This document shows positions 25,982 to 38,854 of a DNA stretch of 64,000 nt, in pieces (position 1 is the stretch's first letter; each line of letters opens with the position of its first letter). Under the pieces are notes generated by a model. That model did not search any database, had not been told where the DNA came from, and saw only the letters and a list, made by a program, of their open reading frames with translations. Source of the DNA: Mastigias papua. Lineage: Eukaryota; Cnidaria; Scyphozoa; Rhizostomeae; Mastigiidae. A program made the translations under genes and the position numbers. The stretch is taken from contig OZ025269.1 of NCBI GenBank assembly GCA_964019165.1, forward strand, positions 3,829,087 to 3,893,086. Direction: 5' to 3'.

Positions 25982-28593
25982 GCACATCCCGCTCATATCA
26001 TATATGTTAGTAGCAGTACTTGAGCAGAGCTTTCAGAAATTTGCCAACTGTATTTCAGTTTATATCCAGCCTCCCTGACTGTAGATATTAGGAAGAATAT
26101 AGATCTACTTGTGCTTTATGCCTAATTGCAATGGCATCGGCGTGCCGAAAGACTTTTGAGTGAAGGGCGTAGCAAAAGAAATTTACCGACAGGTTTGAAC
26201 GGGGCCCCATAATTACGGAAAAAACACAATAATTTGCGATAAGCCAGCTTCAGTAAAAAGTGGAGTGTGTGAAACCCTCAAATATTCTACTTCTGTACGA
26301 TCTTGAGCAGAAAAGCTCGATTCCCAATGCAAGTTATGAGGCACCAATTTGGGTGCATCTGAGGAAGCAATACAGTATGTATACATATCTATGACGAACG
26401 TTACCCCAACCTTCATTTATCCTGCCTACCCCATTGTTTGCAGCCTCCCTGAGTCTAGAGTGTTCAGCTTAAACTTTTGATTCAAGTTATTCCTATTGGT
26501 ATACAAAAGATAGGAACATCTTGTATTTATCATGCTTAATGCGTTTTACTGATGACATCAGAATTAATGGTCCTGTTGGCTGGGTATATGCTAATGAATG
26601 GAGCAGTTGATATTACCTATTGCCGAGAACGTGCGATCTGGATCAAGCTGCGAAACGTTTTATACTTTTAACTCTGACTCGAGTAACTCATAATGGCTAG
26701 AGCATTGCATTGCAATCTATTACTGAATTAGAGCTGAAATAACAGGAGCTGTTTTAGACTGCATTGTCGCGAATATATTGTTACCATAAATTTAATAAGC
26801 TGAAATTTTGTTAGGCTATATGGGTATTTGGGTGTTGTCTAGACTGCAAGATAATAGCCTTGGATATACCTGCAAAATTTTAGACGGACTGCTCCAAAAT
26901 CATGGATGCACTTTGTCTTGTTTAAGAGGCAATATTTTCTATATCATTATTCACATCTCAGCAATCTTGTTTAGATAAATATCAAGACCTTTTTTATAAA
27001 GTATCATAATTCTTTTGACTTTTTGAATAGAAGGTCTCGAGCCATTCTAGCCTATATCATACACCTGTTTCTCGTACACACCCTCGGCATTTTCGTTTCA
27101 GATTCACTACTTGGCAACCGTGTAGAGTCACTAATGAGGAGTGTCCTGTATCTCTAGTAAATTTCCTACGAAATTTCTACTACGAAGGCACGTTACTTAT
27201 GGGCTTATGTTCTTGTCGATTGTTCCTTCTTGTCTTTATTGATATAAGAAATGCGACGAAGAAATATCGTATTCTTCATACTTGGACTTTCCATATTAAT
27301 GATACTGAGTGTTTATGTATAATATGGAGTGATAATAGCCGAATACCCTCATACTTTCCCTCTACCTAGAACTTGTTTATCCACGTTTTGATTTATAGAC
27401 AGCTAAGCAATTTGCGTTGCTAATTGAGGATCGTTCCCATTGGCTCCTGGTTTATATATGGTGCGCAGTAGCAAGCAATTTGAGGAATGCCAACTATGTT
27501 CGAGCTTTCAGAATAACTTAGAGCTAACGTTAAAATTTACTCCGGAAGAATTTCAATTGTCCAGATATTGCGAAATTTCACATTCATTGTGTAGCGTAAT
27601 TCCTTTTATATTTTAGGCTATTTGGTTTAGAAACGATATTATTGCTTTTTGCATTGCAAATGCCAGGTTTCGAGGAACTTGCTAACCACAGTCCTACTTA
27701 CTGATAGGCTTCTCTTATTAGGACAGGGGCAGACCTTTAAAAAGTAGACTTGCACATTTCTATTAAACGTTGCGTGTGGGCTCTCATTGGAATTACAACA
27801 TGGCAGAGTTCTTAAGTAAAATTTAGAGCTGTATTCGTTGCCACTATATTGAGGAATAGACCTTGATTCATATAGGCATACCCAAAAAGCACGTGACGAG
27901 CTAGCACCTGAACTATGCATGTTTTGTTGGCATACGTGTTGGAAATGACAATGCATAGACAACACTTTACTTCCAATAGAATCCCCTTCAATAGATATCA
28001 AGGCAATCTGCAAAGATATCTCTATAGAACTGCAAACAGAGTGTTTTGAACGGTACACTTTGTATAGAACGGCACGTCAAAATGTCCTGCACTAAGGGCG
28101 CAACAGAAATCAAGAATAAGCAAGTTGTCTAAAAGATAGAATATCTAAGTGTATAAATTTAAGTGCTATCTTAAGATTGATAATTCTTAATTGATATATA
28201 TCATTAGCAAACATGCTGATATTGTTTAGGCTTAAAGAATAGATGGGCTTTACTACAGCACACCTTCCTTAATCGCAGATGCACAACTTTGATTTGCAGC
28301 TCTACAACATGAGTCAGATCTACAGGTATTTTAGGCTGTGGAGCATGGCGTTTGAGTGCGAATCACCCGGGGCCTACCTGTGCAATATGTTGTCAATGCG
28401 TGTCTTAGCAATCCAAGCCAAGCCTGCCATAGCTGGGACACTTATTTACTCCATGTGTTTAGATCAGATTTATCCACAGAACATCACCCACATGGGCATA
28501 TGTCTGTATTTTCGCAGTTTCTTAATGATTATTTCCCATCGGAATACCCTCTCACATTTTCTGCATTCTTCAATCGCCTGTAGTCTGGACACA
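25982..28593. other. No recognisable gene
   Basis: Frames at 26213-26416 and 27639-28058 (minus) and 28279-28701 (plus) have no known domain; the last runs into a MITE. Confidence 0.4.
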
Positions 28594-29117
28594 AGTTTTT
28601 TTATAAGAAGTTGGTTTATAGGAAAGCGGTGCTCGACTGTTCGAAAGTTGAGAGAGCTCAGTATTGGATTTCTGAGGCAAAAGAAGGTTGACTTAGGCTG
28701 ATGCACACTAGAAATTCCAATTGTTACGCAAGCACATCATATATTTTCTTCTATTTGCATGCAGCATCTTCTTGAATGTGCACAATTAGATCAGAAATGT
28801 ACAGTAGAAGATATCCATGCAACAAACAATGTAGCCTTAGATACAGCCCTGTACTGGGCCATGAACATTTAACATGATAGGAGAGACACGATTATATAGT
28901 TTGCATAGATGACCTATGAAAATCATGTATTTCATTGTGTTATGCTTGTGTAGCACCTGTCTGTCTTCGTATCACTATAGTGTTCCATATACTCGAGTAT
29001 TCTCGCTAAGGAAAGTTTTAAGAAAGTTTCAATACTTAAATCAATGCTTAAATCATGAAGCAACTAAGAAGGTTTCAGTGCTGGTCGAAATGATACTTTC
29101 TTATGAAAAGGCGTACA
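28594..29117 (+). mobile_element. MITE of the CACGTTTTTTATAAG family, long form
   Basis: The left end GTTTTTTTATAAGAAGTTGG is followed by GTGCTCGACTGTTCGAAAGT and AGCTCAGTATTGGATTTCTG. The right end has AAGCAACTAAGAAGGTTTCA, GTGCTGG and CTTTCTTATGAAAAGGCG before TA. The same ordered blocks recur at 39680, 40782 and 41841. Confidence 0.75.
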
Positions 29118-30380
29118 ACCCATTAGCACTTCATACCAGGTGCTAGGATAAGAAAGTCGGCCATTGTTTACAAAATAAACTTTAACTTTGTTACATGGAC
29201 AAAGATTGATAGCTGATATACTATTCAATCTTTTAAGAAACCAATTGCCTAACAGGAAGAATTGACTAGGCCTATGGTAGCATTTCCGACATAATCAAAA
29301 GAATGATGAAGTAGAATCGATAGAATTTTTAATCTAATAATTATTTTGAGACATTATCCGAGATATTGTTAGGACGTGTGCACAGAAGTTATGGAGGAAA
29401 ATTGCTAGGTACTCTGTATTACCTTGGACTTATTGTTTGTTTTTATTGACTGTACGGGTGCATTACCCTAATGCTCTTTAATTGGACTGATCTCTCCGTA
29501 TCCGATTGCACCAATAGAAGTTTGCTTAGTAATTGCGCCTTCCAAGAGGCCTAGGTTTATCTGTAACTAAGTTATCAAAGATGTGATGTTGGGTATAATC
29601 CGGTTTACACAAGCTATGATAGCTTAGAAGCTCCTCCTTCTCGCTATTTGATTCTTAATCTGATTTACTATTCTTCATTAAGTCTAAGAAAATAGGATTT
29701 CATGCTGAACGAGCCAAGAACAATGTTAATCAAAACGACTGCAATCCTCACAATGAGTATAGTCAATTTCACATGTCATTGCTAATTTCTTTAAGCGCGA
29801 ACCGTACATTTGGAATACAAACTTGCGCTCAGTCGACGTTATGATGAATTCAAAAACAAAGGCGTCCATTGAACACATGTATAGCGGTAATCCATAGATC
29901 CAGTTGCCTTCGCACAAACATAGGTCATTGCTTTCTGCTGAGAATAAGCCATGCTGGGGGCAGGCAAACTGGGTCATTTACAAAATTAAATGGATTTAGT
30001 GGGAGGAAAGACTTTTGTATCAATTGCAGATAACTATGAGCTGCTGTGTCTTATTCTTTACAGTGACTTTGCACATGTTGGCATTGTGACGTTGTGCAAT
30101 GGGAGTTTTACTGCTTGCTTATTCTAGCGTCTTGTGAGCAATAGAGAAGGTTTCCATTTGCAAAGAAAGTGAAATACGAAAGAGAATTATTGCTATTCTT
30201 CTTTGTTTACTTGTGTCGTTTGAGAAGCCAAGTGAATAAATGTTTACTACAAAATTACTATTTTAATGACATATAACTTACTATTATTTATCTACAAGAC
30301 TTGCTGTTTATTTCAACAACTTAAATTGAATGACCTGCAGTTGCATTTGTATCGACCATTTCGTCGTTAAATCTATACTT
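29118..30380. other. No recognisable gene
   Basis: The minus-strand frame at 29726-29977 has no recognisable domain. Confidence 0.4.
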
Positions 30381-30405
30381 AATGATGATGCTAATGATGA
30401 TGCTA

Positions 30406-30471
<66 letters not shown>
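30381..30471. repeat. (GAT)n microsatellite
   Basis: Near-pure ATG/GAT triplets over about 90 bases. Confidence 0.97.
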
Positions 30472-30639
30472 CATACTTTGAAGTTTGAAGTTATAAAGCC
30501 GATGATATAGGCAGAGAACATACAGCTGAGTTTTCTGATGAGCTTGAAAATGTTCGAAGAATTAGTTTTAGTCTGTTTTCCAGCGAGTTTTATGGTATAT
30601 GGTTGTAGCATATTTAAGTATATCTTTATACCACTGCCA

Positions 30640-31000
30640 TTACAAGTGATGCCACTACATGGCAAATTGTCCTCTTGTTATTGTATTAAAGATAAAGCCA
30701 TTGCAGTGCAACTGAAGCTGGTACAAGTAATCCCATTATTACCATATCTCTACAAAGGAGGTGCTGGTATTGAAAGTAAACATAACTGCTTTGCTATAAT
30801 GATTTTGCTATTGCATTAGAAACAAGGCCATTGCATTGCAAATCAAGCCATTTGATTGCAAGTAATCGTATCGCTGCTGCATTGCAGGATGAATCAATTG
30901 CATTGCAACTGAAGCCATTCCATTGCAGGTGAAGTCTTCCCATAGCAAGCAATGCCATTTCTATTGCTTTTGAAATGGTGTCATTGCTTTTCACTTGTTG
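30640..31000. repeat. Degenerate minisatellite, unit about 25 bases (AAGCCATTGCATTGCAACTG)
   Basis: Variants of GCCATTGCATTGCAA(A/C)T(C/G)AA recur about ten times with frequent indels. Both strands stay partly open because of the repeat, giving shadow frames at 30538-30819 and 30794-30994. Confidence 0.75.
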
Positions 31001-31194
31001 GCAATTTCATTGTACGACAAGCCAATCGCGCCGACAATGTTCGCTGGAACTTCTATTTCTACGCTATTTCATACTCACCCCTTTACTCTTAGCAAACTGA
31101 TCCTCATTCTCAATTTATCGTCCATGTAGCTATAGTTTGATGGAATTTGTCACAACGATTTCATTACTATGATCTTCATTTTCATTCTAATTCC

Positions 31195-31352
31195 TATCAT
31201 CATCATCGCCTTCACCATCACCATCATTATCATCATCATCAGTACCATCACCATCATGATCATCTCCATCATGATCATCACCATCATAATCATCACCATC
31301 ATCATCATCACCATCATCATCATCACCATCATCATCATCACCATCATCATCA
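31195..31352 (+). repeat. (CAT/CAC)n triplet array, left
   Basis: CATCATCACCATCATCAT-type triplets fill about 160 bases, creating poly-His, poly-Ile/Thr and poly-Met shadow frames. Confidence 0.95.
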
Positions 31353-31660
31353 GCTTCCTTCTTCTTCTTCTCATGTCGCCCCTCACGGGGCCTGAGACTG
31401 ACCCTGGGCTCAGCGGACCGCCTATCATTTGCTTAAAAGAGACGATTGGGTCGGCTACACTCAGTCCACTCTGTTACCCCAACAGTTACTTGGCAGAACT
31501 GCAATCTGATCCGCCGAGCCTGTTGTTCACCGCCGAGGCCTGGTTGGACAGTTTGCCACGAGTCATCAATAGCTGTCCCAATTCTGAATCGCTATCATCT
31601 TGTGTCTCTTTGTGCCCGCCCACCACCACGAGGAGGTCTCCAGCCATGAGTGGGCCACCA
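31353..31660. other. GC-rich 300-base segment between two CAT arrays
   Basis: The segment is much more GC-rich than its surroundings and stays open in one plus-strand frame (within 31169-31867) and in a second frame (31446-31649). It encodes no domain I recognise. It may be an inserted repeat or retroposed fragment; no second copy lies in this window. Confidence 0.35.
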
Positions 31661-31830
31661 TCATCATTAAATCGTCATTATCATCATTATCAATATCGTC
31701 ATCATCATCATCATCATCATCATCATTATCATCATCATCACCATCATCATCATTATCATCATCATCATTATCATCATCATTTTTATCATCATCATCAATA
31801 TCATCATCATTACTACCACCACCATCATCA
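31661..31830 (+). repeat. (CAT)n triplet array, right
   Basis: CATCAT triplets with CATTAT and CACCAC variants. Confidence 0.95.
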
Positions 31831-34800
31831 GAAGCAACCGCAGCTGCAACCGCGGAGAAATCGCTAGAATTTGGAGGGAAAGAAAGATTTAGAATCCTGT
31901 TTCACCCCCAGCCACAGATAGAGTATTATATATCGACTTCTTGACACCTTCTTATCCTTCAATCTACTTAACCTTTCCCTTCCCTCCTTTTCCTATCTGT
32001 TTTTGTATACCTCAGGTCTTAGCCTGACAATACACACTAGAAAGTATACACAGGAAAAATTCATCCTGCAAGCTATTGCTCGATGTTTTATCCAAATCAA
32101 GTCACTTTTACACGAGTTGATTATCAAAATCCTTAGAATTCAAAAGAGAATAAACGCTAAGTATTCTTTGGTTCGGCTAGAGACAGTCTATCAATATTCA
32201 AAAGCTTCTTCTTCTACTAACATTCGATTTTATTGTGAAGCTGAGCATGGATAACTTTGTGTTGCTTGCAGCGTATTGCAGCTTATCCACTGTCAATAGT
32301 TCCATTCAATACGTCAGCTCCGTGTTGTCTATGCCCTAAAGTGTCTTGCCAATGGAAAGATAATTCCCATTATGACCATACTTCAACTATACTAGCTCAT
32401 TGCAACCAAGAATTCCATGATTCTCAAAGATAATACTTGCAAAGCCAAATGATACTGAAATGTCAAATGAATAGGCACCAAAACGGATCCTTGTACAGCA
32501 CCATAACTAATAATTTATCAGTCATCATAATCCATTCACTGAGTTTTCTAAGTCTTTTTCATTCGTAATTACTAAATCTAATGAGTAATAGTGATGTTAA
32601 AACATCTTACTTAGGAAGCTTTTGAATTTTACCTGCAAACAAAAGCAAACATCACTCTGCGGTAGCACTCTCCACTTATTATTGATAACCTTGTAGAATA
32701 AAACGGAATGAAATAGGAGCGTGAAGAGACTTAGCACAGATCCGGACAGATAAAGTGGGACAAATTACAATTCATAATAATCAGAGTCATGAATTAAACA
32801 AAGCCAAGCGTTTATCGTTAATTCTTTTTTTGTCCTGCGAGTGGTTTCTCTCTCTCGCCACGGCTGAAGTCTTTCGGGAAACTTAGGCCGTAGATTTATA
32901 ATTATGAAAGCAACTGTGCTTTTTACCGAGTTCTAAAGCTTAGAAAAACCATAGAGTAAATTATTATTAGAATCAAGCCAACCTCCCGAAGTTCGACGAA
33001 TTCAGCTAAGAACCTTCGTTTATAATGCACTCTCTAGTTGATTCTGCGCTCTTTGTGCAGAATCTTAACAATCCATCTAAGAATTGGATTATGCGCTCAA
33101 TATCACTTCATGGCAGGATAAATTGCAATACGTTGGTAGTGAAACAAGCAAGCATTTCGTGAAGAGATCGTGATTCCTTTTGCTTATAATTTCCAAATGG
33201 AAAAGGCTGTTTGTTGGGGTGGAAAAGACTGTTTGTTAGGGTTGGCAAACACTGTGTGACTTTCATCCATTGAATTTACACTATTTGTGTAGGTCTTACT
33301 TCTGTTGCCAACAGGGGTATGTGTGAAATTATAAGCTGCTCTTTTTTGGATCGTTTTGTGGCCACTAAAGTTTGTCATTCTGACAGCTTTGTCCTCTATT
33401 TACGTTTCATGCGAGTATCCTAAATTCTGCCCACTATTATAGATCTATTGCGAAAAATATCATAAAAGTGAAGCGCCCTCGAGATTCATTACTTGAAGAA
33501 TTCATATCGCTTTTTAATGCGAGTACACATTAAATACTAATGGGAAAATGGGAACTTCAATTTATTTTCAATAACCTCTGCACACATTCATATACCCCCA
33601 CTTTATCTGCCTAGACAGTTTACGGTTGGTTGAAACCATCGTTATAGGTGTAAATATATTTATTTCAAAGTAATAATAGTAAGCTGTACAAGTTCACTAA
33701 TCTATTTGAGCATGCTAAGAAGGTCGTTTGACTGAAGAGAGAAGACTCCTACAATGCTAATAGACAGACTGTTAGTATTTTGCTTTCAAACTTCATTTCA
33801 TTGATATAATTATAAAATCTAAAAATGCAAATCTCACAACAAAAGCAGTTTGTGATTGGCTTGCTTAGTGTGTTAATAAAAAAATGATATACGTATTGTT
33901 GACATCTAATGATAAGAATAATGATTATGATTGGAAAAATACAAGGATATCAGTGGCTTAGGGGATTGCACTATGGCTTGGTCCTCATACAAAATATGTA
34001 GTAAGTTGTGCGCATGTCTATTGTAGACAACTTGGAAATGATAAAGTTATATTGATGAGTGTCCATGTCATTGTCCCTATACCTTTGGAGAAAATGTGTC
34101 GTGACAACAATAATAATAATGATAATTCATTGGAATTTGCATAGCCATTAGCTAGTCAAGCTCAACTATTTACAAATTGAATGACTACAATGAAATAGAA
34201 GTTTAGTTAAAATACAGTATGAATGTATAAAGGAAGTAAGTTTGTAAGAGCAGTTATAAACACTCAACATGTTGAATATATATAGTTTGCATAGCCGATA
34301 GCTACAATCTTGGCATTTCCAATTTTTCATTACTTTTTTGAATGCTGTTAATGTTTCGGTATTTTCATGTCATTTGGCAGAGTCCCTTGCTTTCTTTCTC
34401 GTATGCCTAAAAGTGTCTTTACCTTGTAGGACTGTTTTTACGTTTGGCAACTTCTAGGTATTCATAAGCCTACGTTTCCATTGGCTTTAGCTGTCACTGT
34501 CAAGTATTCTTTTCATTAATGAATAGGCTTTGCAGTTTGCTAGAAGAAAATTTCCACTTTTCAAACTATAGTGAAGTTCTGTAGTACCAACAGACTTATC
34601 ATGAATACTGGACTAAAATTATTTCTCTGTCTTTTTGCCACAATATTACTTTGAACAGGATTAGTATCTTTTTTGCAATCTGCAAAACGTTTCCTGCTGT
34701 TGAAGTAGCACAGTGACAACCGTACTTTATGGTACATAGCACACATATAGCCATGGTATTGACGTCTCCTCCTCATGTCAAACTATAGATGTATCAGCGA

Positions 34801-34892
34801 ATAGCCGTCAACAGTAGCTGTGCCTGAAGTGTACACTGCTTTGCTTTGTAGTATTCGCAATGTCAAATTAACGCGGTGAAAATGGTCTGAAT
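31831..34892. other. No recognisable gene
   Basis: Frames at 32003-32254 (plus), 33184-33378 and 34561-34776 (minus) have no support. Confidence 0.4.
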
Positions 34893-35275
34893 CAGGGTTG
34901 GCAGATTCGCTTATTTGAAAACACGGCATATCGATCAAAAAATATGCCAGAATGACTTAAAATATGCCAATTTGGTCTCCTTTATAAGGGCTACTTATTC
35001 TTTCTGAGAATTTTTCTGTTTTTGGAGAGAATACGAAAGACAGTTCGAAATGTGCATCAACCTATCAACTGTTTTAGGCCTTAATAATCCATTACTGAAC
35101 TTACTTTAGTTTTTAGCACCGAGTACTACTGTCTTATAAGCCTATTTCTCGTAAAATGCTCCGTGTTTGCCAAAATTAAGAAATCAGCTAAAGAGAAATC
35201 TTAAAATCCGGGCTACTTCAAACTATGCCAAAAATGTGAAATTTGGCATTGACAATGTCAAATCTGGCAACACAG
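34893..35275. mobile_element. hAT-type MITE with intact 8-bp target-site duplication
   Basis: The 383-base element starts CAGGGTTGGCAGATT and ends AATCTGGCAACACAG (10 of 13 terminal bases pair). It is flanked by exact GTCTGAAT at 34885-34892 and 35276-35283. An 8-bp duplication with CAG-starting termini is diagnostic of the hAT superfamily. Subterminal ATATGCCA/TGGCAT motifs repeat in both orientations. No transposase is present, so it would depend on a source elsewhere. Confidence 0.9.
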
Positions 35276-35283
35276 GTCTGAAT

Positions 35284-36010
35284 GCTGCTTATCAAGCTCA
35301 AAATAGCACACAAATCAGCTGAGGAGAGAATGCCTTTATTTTCTGTTTGTAGGTATCGCCTTATCACATTCAAAAAATGGCAGCCTAGCCATGGCAACAC
35401 TCTATAAATATCATAACTTGACTCCACGCAAAATCTCTGCACAATAGCATTTGCAATAATCTGATAGCTTAAGAAACATGCAGAGTCAGCCTACTCCTGA
35501 TTGCTCGGAAGAGTAAGAAAACTGCCAGTGATCTGATTTTGCTAAATCCCTTTTTCAGCGCGAGTACGACAGTGTTGCATTTATCGTTTATTGGATTGTA
35601 TTTCTTGGTGTGCTAACAACTTTCAATAAATGCTTGCTTAGATTACTTCCTTTAATGTGGTAATTAAGGGCAATTCTTCTACGGTCTCGCATTTTCATGC
35701 GTGAAACGATGTAAATTTAAGCCTTCCAAGTGATTGCTTGCAAATTGTGGTTCTATTTGGTAGACCAAATGGGCTCAAGGGCTTTGCAATCCATATCTCA
35801 ACTTGTTGCAACATGCTGGTTACGATTATTGTAAACCAACATGGTACAACTCAGGGAAGAAGGGTCGTTGTCTTCCAGTTCACAAATGAAGTTTGTATAT
35901 TCTGATTACAGCTAAGTCCTTGGCTGCCAGTAAGAACTGCAATGGTCAGGGAGTTTTTGGCTTAGGGTGCCATCAAGCTTATTGGATTCCTAGACACAAA
36001 TCCATATAGA
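35284..36010. other. No recognisable gene
   Basis: No signature seen. Confidence 0.4.
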
Positions 36011-36125
36011 TTAAATGATTGATTAATTGATTGATTAATTGATTGATTGATTGAATGATGAACTGATCGCATCATTGATTAATTGACTGATTGGATAATT
36101 GACTAATTGATTCATTTGCTGATTA

Positions 36126-36162
<37 letters not shown>

Positions 36163-36163
36163 G

Positions 36164-36194
<31 letters not shown>

Positions 36195-36195
36195 C
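36011..36195 (+). repeat. (ATTG)n tetranucleotide array
   Basis: Mostly ATTGATTG with AATTG and CTGA variants. A short further patch lies at 36240-36290. Confidence 0.95.
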
Positions 36196-36348
36196 AGCCT
36201 AATGGGCAAATTAAATGTATATTAAATCTTTCAAGTGATAAAGTGATTGGTTGATTGGTCGAATGATTGATTGAGTGATTGATTACTCCTTATGAGCAAT
36301 GTAATGTTTATGTTACATTTTCTCACAGTGAGATTTTGTTCAATACTA

Positions 36349-36726
36349 GCTTTTTTATAAGAATATGATCTATTAGAATATTAAGGCAAAAATCGCTGAA
36401 AGTTAGTAATAATTTAAGAACAATTCAAGGCTCAAGCTTTAACAAAGGCAAGGTTTTTGGTTATTTAAGTTTTCTTTACAAAACATTAGAAGTGCGAGCT
36501 TTACTTATACGGTCTGGGAGTTATTATGCTAAGATACGACAAAGGAACTAACTCTCCGGGAAGTATCCTTAACAAACCTTTTACTACAATAATATTATTT
36601 ATACAAGTATTAATGCTCGAAATCGCTAAAATCTAAAAATAATGTAAGAATATTCTTAGGCTCAAAATAAAAAACTCTGAAGTATATTGAGGCTTGGCAA
36701 ATACTTAGGTATTCTTATAAAAAAGC
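36349..36726. mobile_element. MITE of the CACGTTTTTTATAAG family with perfect 17-bp TIRs
   Basis: GCTTTTTTATAAGAATA at 36349-36365 is exactly inverted at 36710-36726. The interior carries two copies of a block like AATCGCTGAAAGT...TTCAAGGCTCAA (near 36390 and 36625). TA dinucleotides lie just outside both ends. No coding capacity. Confidence 0.85.
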
Positions 36727-36738
36727 GTGTAGTCAACT

Positions 36739-36954
36739 TCATCTGCAAGGTCTTATAAGGAACCACTTTACGAGTAGACTAAGTACCTTCCGATAGGCCG
36801 AAGAATTTTTGGAACCTCTACTATTAGATACAAAATCCATAGCGAACTTTTCAATCTTGAGTATTTTCATCTCGGTTGATAATCGAGAGATAGTAAGCCA
36901 ATTCCATTCAATATAGTCAAATGCCTTTTTCCAGTTATTCATAAGAAATTCCAA
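36739..36954 (-). pseudogene. Possible LINE reverse transcriptase fragment
   Basis: The 71-codon frame contains NWKKAFDYIEWNWL, resembling reverse transcriptase motif A of non-LTR elements (DxxKAFDxIxWxxL) with the first Asp changed, followed about 35 residues later by SNSRGSKNSSAY where an SRGxxQG motif B would be. Only this stretch looks similar. Chance resemblance is possible. Confidence 0.3.
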
Positions 36955-38144
36955 ATACTAATGCTTTTCTTTCATCTGTACTTTAGTCATGACACTAAAT
37001 GTGCAGATAGAATTTAAGGAAGTATTACGGAACTTTTAGTTTTACAATATGGTCAAAATAGGCCTAAAAATAAGGAACTTTGAGAACAAGGCCTTGAGCT
37101 ACGCTACGTACAAAAAAGCATATATTTGCTATTTCAATTTTTCGGCAGTAGATCTGACGTACATTGCTTTAAGTTGGTAGATCTTCAGTTGGCTTTTGGG
37201 GAACCAACCATCTTATTTAAAATACGGAGTTCTTGATTTGCCTGCAAGCTTTCTTTTAAGATTGCTCTTGAAATGTTTTATTACAACTGTTGACGACGGC
37301 TTGTTTTTAATATCAGTCTATGAAATATGTTTTCATTTTTGCTTAGGTTATATTTAGGATCACGCTCAATTTTAAGTGCCGCAGGTAGATCGCAATGAAG
37401 TGGATTGGCAAGCACATTGATATTGAATATTTGGCCAGGACTTCTTGTCTCTTGAATTAGAATACAAGCCTGTTTGTAATATAGAAGACCTTTCAAGTTA
37501 GAATTTACTCAACTGTCTTCACAGACCCTTCATTCAAAGTTAACTAGGTACCCAAGGACCTTTGCGGTTTTTGCAATCGAGCTTAAAACTATCGGTTACG
37601 TTCTGGAAATGACAAATTAGAAATCATAAGTAGATATGCCTATTTGTTACTTCACTGAGATCAACAGTAATTTTGACACCTCTAGTGTGTAAGTAACATC
37701 TAAAGGTGATGTCAGTGTTAGCCGTTCTCAGCCTAAGTTATGTTATCCAAACCTAACACCGTAACCGCAAGCGAGGAGAGATTACCAGCGTAGCTTTCAA
37801 TAGTTATAGAAATGCTAGAGCCTTCCTTCCGAACTGTTGAAATGTTCATCGCAGACGAACGACGTATGATTAAATCACATTCAAGTATCACTTGCATTTA
37901 TCTTCAGGGAATTTTCCCTCGTAAATACCAAACTTGAGAAATCTGTGAAGGATTCTAAGTTACATTTTTATGACACAAAGTTTGATAGTTAGCTTGAAGA
38001 GGAGAGACACCATTAAGGTATAAGGCAGTTGTCCGATTGACTTCTTCAAAATAAAGTATATAGCATTGAAGAGAACAAATGATTGTTTACCAAGTTAATG
38101 GCCTACGACTAGCAAGCAGTATGCTGCTCGTATTAGCCTCGTAC
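36955..38144. other. No recognisable gene
   Basis: The minus-strand frame at 37281-37496 may belong to the same dead LINE as 36739-36954, but shows no motif. Confidence 0.35.
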
Positions 38145-38375
38145 ATGTTTTTTTTAAGAATATGGTTTATTAGATAGTTCAAGACTACCGAAATGTCGAA
38201 GTATGGAGACCTAGGAGACTCTGTGTGTGTAGCAATGTTGTGTTACAAGTGTTACACAAACTTATACGTTCTTAATTTAAAAGTGTTTAGAATATTATGG
38301 CACTAAAATGAAGAAAAATTATAAAAATTTCTATACTAGGCCAATATAAACTTTCTTGTAAAACAAACTTGTGCA
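38145..38375. mobile_element. MITE of the CACGTTTTTTATAAG family, decayed
   Basis: TA-CATGTTTTTTTTAAGAATATGG marks the left end. ACTTTCTTGTAAAACAAACTTG near 38350 is a possible right end. Confidence 0.5.
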
Positions 38376-38854
38376 TTTTAATAAGAGAGATTAGATAATA
38401 TTCTGGTAGCGATGTATCATCCAAAGTGTTTCAGAAGGAGCTGATTCACCTGATGTTTCTTCATGTTACTTCCTTCATACAATGTTTGCATGGAATTATG
38501 GAAAAACAAGTCAAAGGAACACTTGTAAATGTTGCGCAAACATCCTCTGTTGGGCAGTATCTACTAGGTTAGTTCTGTTGAATTGTTGGCACTTTGGCAA
38601 CTTGATATTTCTAAACCCTTCAAAAGCCCCAGACTTTTGTCAACTCAAATTTTGCCCATCATCGCAACATTTTCTCTCCTAGAGAAAGCTTGCATCCCTG
38701 AGGGTCTACGTCACCCTAACTTATTATACGAACGTTCCTAATTCCATTGGGATAGATTGGCCAATCAATCATGCGTAAACACCTGTTAGAATAGTCACGT
38801 GATTACGGAAGGTTGCATTATTAGTGTATAGCTTTGTTGATGTTCTTGGTAGCT

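Noticed and set aside
28279..28701. 140-codon plus-strand frame
   Set aside because: It ends within a MITE and an overlapping frame of similar length exists. The composition is unremarkable.
31147..31867. Poly-His, poly-Ile/Thr and poly-Met open frames of up to 232 codons
   Set aside because: All frames on both strands stay open because of the CAT triplet repeat. There is no domain, and the frames overlap one another.
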